A DNA stretch of 64,000 nt from an uncultured Opitutaceae bacterium (GTDB lineage Bacteria > Verrucomicrobiota > Verrucomicrobiia > Opitutales > Opitutaceae), in the NCBI GenBank assembly GCA_951813085.1, contig OX638348.1:1373627-1437626 (forward strand), in the 5' to 3' direction. A program made the position numbers and the translations under genes. The notes below the pieces were generated by a model. It saw only the letters and a program-made list of their open reading frames with translations. It had not been told where the DNA came from and did not search any database. Of this stretch, positions 61,957 to 64,000 are shown piece after piece. Positions within the stretch are counted from its first letter, which is position 1. Every line of letters begins with the position of its first letter.

Positions 61957-62442
61957 ATGGAATACGCATCGATCAAAGTCACCGAGCTTACCCGTGAATT
62001 TATCGATTCATGGAGCGAAGATCGCGATTACGAAATCAGCCACCGCATTCAATCGAAATTCAATGCCAAGGAGTTACGGACAAAAACCTATTACTTAAAA
62101 GGAACTCAGCTCATTGCGGACTACACGAAAATAAACAAACAAGGCGTCTTTAATTTGGGTATTGGGATCGCGAATCTAACGTTATTCAAAAAGTATTCCC
62201 ATACCAATGTCGCCAGGAGCGAAACGCTGCTTGATTCGCTGTTCGGCCACAGAGGAGCAAGGTTGAGTAGCGAGACTTTTTATGGGCCAGTCGAGTTTAT
62301 CAATGGCGACCAAGATGACTCAATCAGCATTGAGTACCAAACAAACTACAATTACTACGATACAAGAAAAGCATTCGAATTCACAAACAAGATAAAGCAC
62401 CGCATAGCGAACCCAACCAACAGTCCCCTTAATCTCAGATAG
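61957..62442 (+). CDS. Hypothetical protein
   Basis: From ATG at 61957 the protein has 161 residues; the frame is open to a GTG at 61888. No signal peptide or membrane helix is seen and I do not recognise the family. A C-terminal segment, ETFYGPVEFINGD followed by NYYDTRKAFEFTNKIKHRI, resembles the short ORF at 63496-63741, suggesting a small local family. It is divergent from the XRE regulator and converges with the terminase-like gene, overlapping its end by 8 nt. Confidence 0.6.
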   Translation: MEYASIKVTELTREFIDSWSEDRDYEISHRIQSKFNAKELRTKTYYLKGTQLIADYTKINKQGVFNLGIGIANLTLFKKYSHTNVARSETLLDSLFGHRGARLSSETFYGPVEFINGDQDDSISIEYQTNYNYYDTRKAFEFTNKIKHRIANPTNSPLNLR

Positions 62443-62860
62443 GCAAGCCCGTACTGCTAGCCAGCGTATTCAGGATATCCGACAGAGTAGATTCGGGTTC
62501 GCAACTCTCTGGCACATTGTGCCCCTGCATCACATTGAGAATCTGGATCGCTTTGAGTCTCGCAGCAACAGACTCTCCTTGCTCCGCGATCCTGCTAAGC
62601 AGTTCAAGCTTACGCTGCCTGTCGAGGATCTTCGCTGACAGATCCCTTTCCCTGAGCTGCTCCAGGTACGCATGGACCTTAGCGCTCCTTGCCAGTCTGC
62701 TAGCGCAAGCTTCCGCGACCTGTCGGCTTGAAACGCTGTAGCCAGCATCAACATACGCTTGGACCTGGCTTTTTCGTTCGAAGTGGATGCTTTCGACGAA
62801 TGCCCTTTGCTTGCTGGAAAGCTTAGGCTGTTGCTCAAACTGGACTGCTGTTGAAACCAT
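62435..62860 (-). CDS. Phage terminase small-subunit-like protein
   Basis: The protein has 141 residues. The segment LSSKQRAFVESI, then QVQAYVDAGYSVSSRQVAEACASRLARSAKVHAYLEQLRE is the typical N-terminal helix-turn-helix pattern of small terminase subunits (DNA recognition in packaging). The remaining helices fit too. No large terminase, portal or capsid gene is next to it, so it is either a phage remnant or a free-standing DNA-binding relative. Confidence 0.75.
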   Translation of the reverse strand: MVSTAVQFEQQPKLSSKQRAFVESIHFERKSQVQAYVDAGYSVSSRQVAEACASRLARSAKVHAYLEQLRERDLSAKILDRQRKLELLSRIAEQGESVAARLKAIQILNVMQGHNVPESCEPESTLSDILNTLASSTGLPI

Positions 62861-62900
62861 GTTGGACTAGAAGATTCCACATACAATAAAGACGATCACT

Positions 62901-63458
62901 CTAAAATTCACTGGGGATGAATGTCGCCCTCGTCAAAATAGCTTGATCCCGGATTATCTTACTCCTTAAAGCCCTCATGCTTGCAAAGTATGAGCTTGTG
63001 CAGACGGAACACTCACTGAACCTCATTGCCTTCATCTTTACGATAACCTCGTATATGGGCTCAAATATTTCGGCGATATCGTCTTCCAATGCGGGAAAAT
63101 AACTAACCACAATCATGCGGACAGAGCCAAAATACGAACTAGCCTTTTTGAAACGGAGAATAGATTCGCCATAATTCTCCGCCATATCTCTTTTAATTCT
63201 TTCCTCCTGAGGTTCTAATCCCATTTCGTGCAAGATCCTTTCCTCGTCATCCCCAAATTCCGCAGAAAGAACAATACGCTCTGCAACCGAGAGCAGAGAC
63301 ATAAGTTCGTCCAATTTACCTCGAAGAAGGTCCTCACGGCGCTTCTGTTCCTGATACAAAATAGTTCCAACGAATGCTGCGATAGCAACGACGACACCAA
63401 CAGCGCCGAAATCAATATTTGCAAGAGAGTGTTCCATATCGGATTGATTCCATAGCAT
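62901..63458 (-). CDS. Hypothetical protein with N-terminal membrane anchor
   Basis: The protein has 185 residues (ATG 63458; ATG 63437 is an alternative). A membrane helix near residues 18-35 (GAVGVVVAIAAFVGTILY) is followed by a mainly helical, charged domain (EQKRREDLLRGKLDELMSLL). I do not recognise the family. It lies 40 nt upstream of the terminase-like gene on the same strand and may be co-transcribed with it. Confidence 0.6.
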   Translation of the reverse strand: MLWNQSDMEHSLANIDFGAVGVVVAIAAFVGTILYQEQKRREDLLRGKLDELMSLLSVAERIVLSAEFGDDEERILHEMGLEPQEERIKRDMAENYGESILRFKKASSYFGSVRMIVVSYFPALEDDIAEIFEPIYEVIVKMKAMRFSECSVCTSSYFASMRALRSKIIRDQAILTRATFIPSEF

Positions 63459-63495
63459 AGCTGAAAATTATAGAAAATATTTTTCGATTCTCCTC

Positions 63496-63741
63496 TTGTG
63501 TGGGCACCTTTCAACCTTCTGGTTGGGCCCCTCGGATAAAGGGCTCCCCCTCCCTGATCTTGAGCAATTGAACTCGGGACTCCACGATGAACTATTCTTA
63601 GGTCCAATTGAATTTTTGGACGGATCAGCTGTGCTCGAATTCTCGATTGTGCATCCAGTGATTTCGAACCACTATAATGTCGAAGAAACCGCAAATTTTG
63701 CTAATGCACTAATGAGAAGAATCGGGGACGCTCGAGATTGA
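63496..63741 (+). CDS. Short hypothetical protein, possibly a truncated relative of 61957-62442
   Basis: 81 codons from a TTG; the frame is open upstream to 63448 without an ATG. The segment LFLGPIEFLDG then NHYNVEETANFANALMRRI parallels the end of the 61957-62442 product in spacing and residues. It probably lacks its N-terminal part. It overlaps nothing and lies between two minus-strand genes. Confidence 0.4.
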   Translation: MCGHLSTFWLGPSDKGLPLPDLEQLNSGLHDELFLGPIEFLDGSAVLEFSIVHPVISNHYNVEETANFANALMRRIGDARD

Positions 63742-63743
63742 AC

Positions 63744-64000
63744 TCACCTGACTGACATTGGCTTACAGGTTTTTTTCGTCATTTTAAGAAACCGTGAAAG
63801 ACTCCCACTTACCACACCTGGAGGTCCAAAGCTTCTTAAATCGACCGGATACTCAGTTTTCCCGGCATCGATAAGCAACCCTCCAAGAGTTAAGGCGGCA
63901 CGCTCATTATCGTAAAAACCCATTCGTAACAATCGCCTAAAACCCGATGCTATCAGATCTACAACCTGAATGGTTGGACCCCGCAGTTTAGCCCGGTTTG
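63744..64000 (-). CDS. Hypothetical protein, partial at the right edge
   Basis: The minus-strand frame ends at 63744 and remains open to the window edge, so the N-terminus lies outside. The visible ~85 residues include GPTIQVVDLIASGFRRLLRM, then ERAALTLGGLLIDAGKTEY and RSFGPPGVVSGSLSRFL. I do not recognise the family. Confidence 0.5.
   Translation of the reverse strand, partial: NRAKLRGPTIQVVDLIASGFRRLLRMGFYDNERAALTLGGLLIDAGKTEYPVDLRSFGPPGVVSGSLSRFLKMTKKTCKPMSVR

Noticed and set aside
62530..62886. 118-codon minus-strand ORF over the terminase-like gene
   Set aside because: Ser-rich shadow; the other minus-strand frame shows the terminase HTH pattern.
1..64000. CRISPR arrays, tRNA and rRNA genes
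   Set aside because: No regularly spaced direct repeats, no tRNA T-loop pattern and no rRNA stretch were seen on either strand.

Overview
The window looks like chromosome from a marine or aquatic bacterium of the Verrucomicrobiota, probably Opitutales/Puniceicoccales-like. This is inference from gene content and was not tested by phylogeny. The hints are a MoxR-DUF58-BatABCDE aerotolerance operon, two cysteine-type sulfatases, two Gfo/Idh/MocA oxidoreductases (one with a Tat signal), a PHP-domain protein, a VCBS-repeat protein, a discoidin-domain protein and a K+-dependent membrane pyrophosphatase, in moderately GC-rich DNA with weak Shine-Dalgarno signals. I saw no rRNA, tRNA or CRISPR array.

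Region by region: 0-8.2 kb (minus) holds a cut-off thioredoxin-like gene and a complete moxR-DUF58-batA-batB-batC-batD/E operon. 8.3-10.6 kb holds dxs and xseB. 10.7-17.7 kb holds a CAAX-type M48 protease, a small membrane-anchored protein, an exported EEP-family nuclease/phosphatase, an exported lactonase-type beta-propeller, a hybrid sensor kinase and a rhomboid protease. 17.8-25.6 kb is a carbohydrate-use locus: sulfatase, AraC regulator, NupG-like MFS transporter, Gfo/Idh oxidoreductase, PHP-domain protein and VCBS-repeat protein. 25.9-30.3 kb has the pyrophosphatase, a second sulfatase and an SDR. 30.4-36.9 kb is a TetR-led tripartite RND efflux operon. 37.2-40.5 kb is an osmoregulated-glucan locus (mdoG, an unnamed middle gene, mdoH) broken by several indels. 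40.5-47.1 kb has an intact aldehyde dehydrogenase, a frameshifted epimerase, and a tesA/ABC-ATPase/FtsX-permease module like E. coli tesA-ybbA-ybbP.

The most notable object is at 47122-53276: a 6,155-bp transposon with 23-bp terminal inverted repeats (one mismatch) and a perfect 8-bp target duplication (GTTAATTA). It carries an IS1595-family transposase interrupted by a single in-frame amber codon, a 52-residue basic ORF, and a complete type III restriction-modification system (mod, res). In effect it is a restriction system packaged as an IS1595-type transposon, inserted between two convergent host genes and now probably unable to move itself.

After the transposon, 53.3-53.5 kb holds three short hairpins. 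53.5-56.7 kb (minus) is a membrane glycosyltransferase-like gene, apbE and a GT2 glycosyltransferase. 56.8-59.4 kb (minus) is a DoxX-like, Gfo/Idh, discoidin-protein operon with a clear intrinsic terminator. 59.8-61.0 kb is a stand-alone AICAR transformylase. 61.2-64 kb is an accessory patch: an IS256-type transposase remnant, an XRE regulator with a palindrome in front of it, a terminase-small-subunit-like protein and several orphan genes, two of which appear related to each other.
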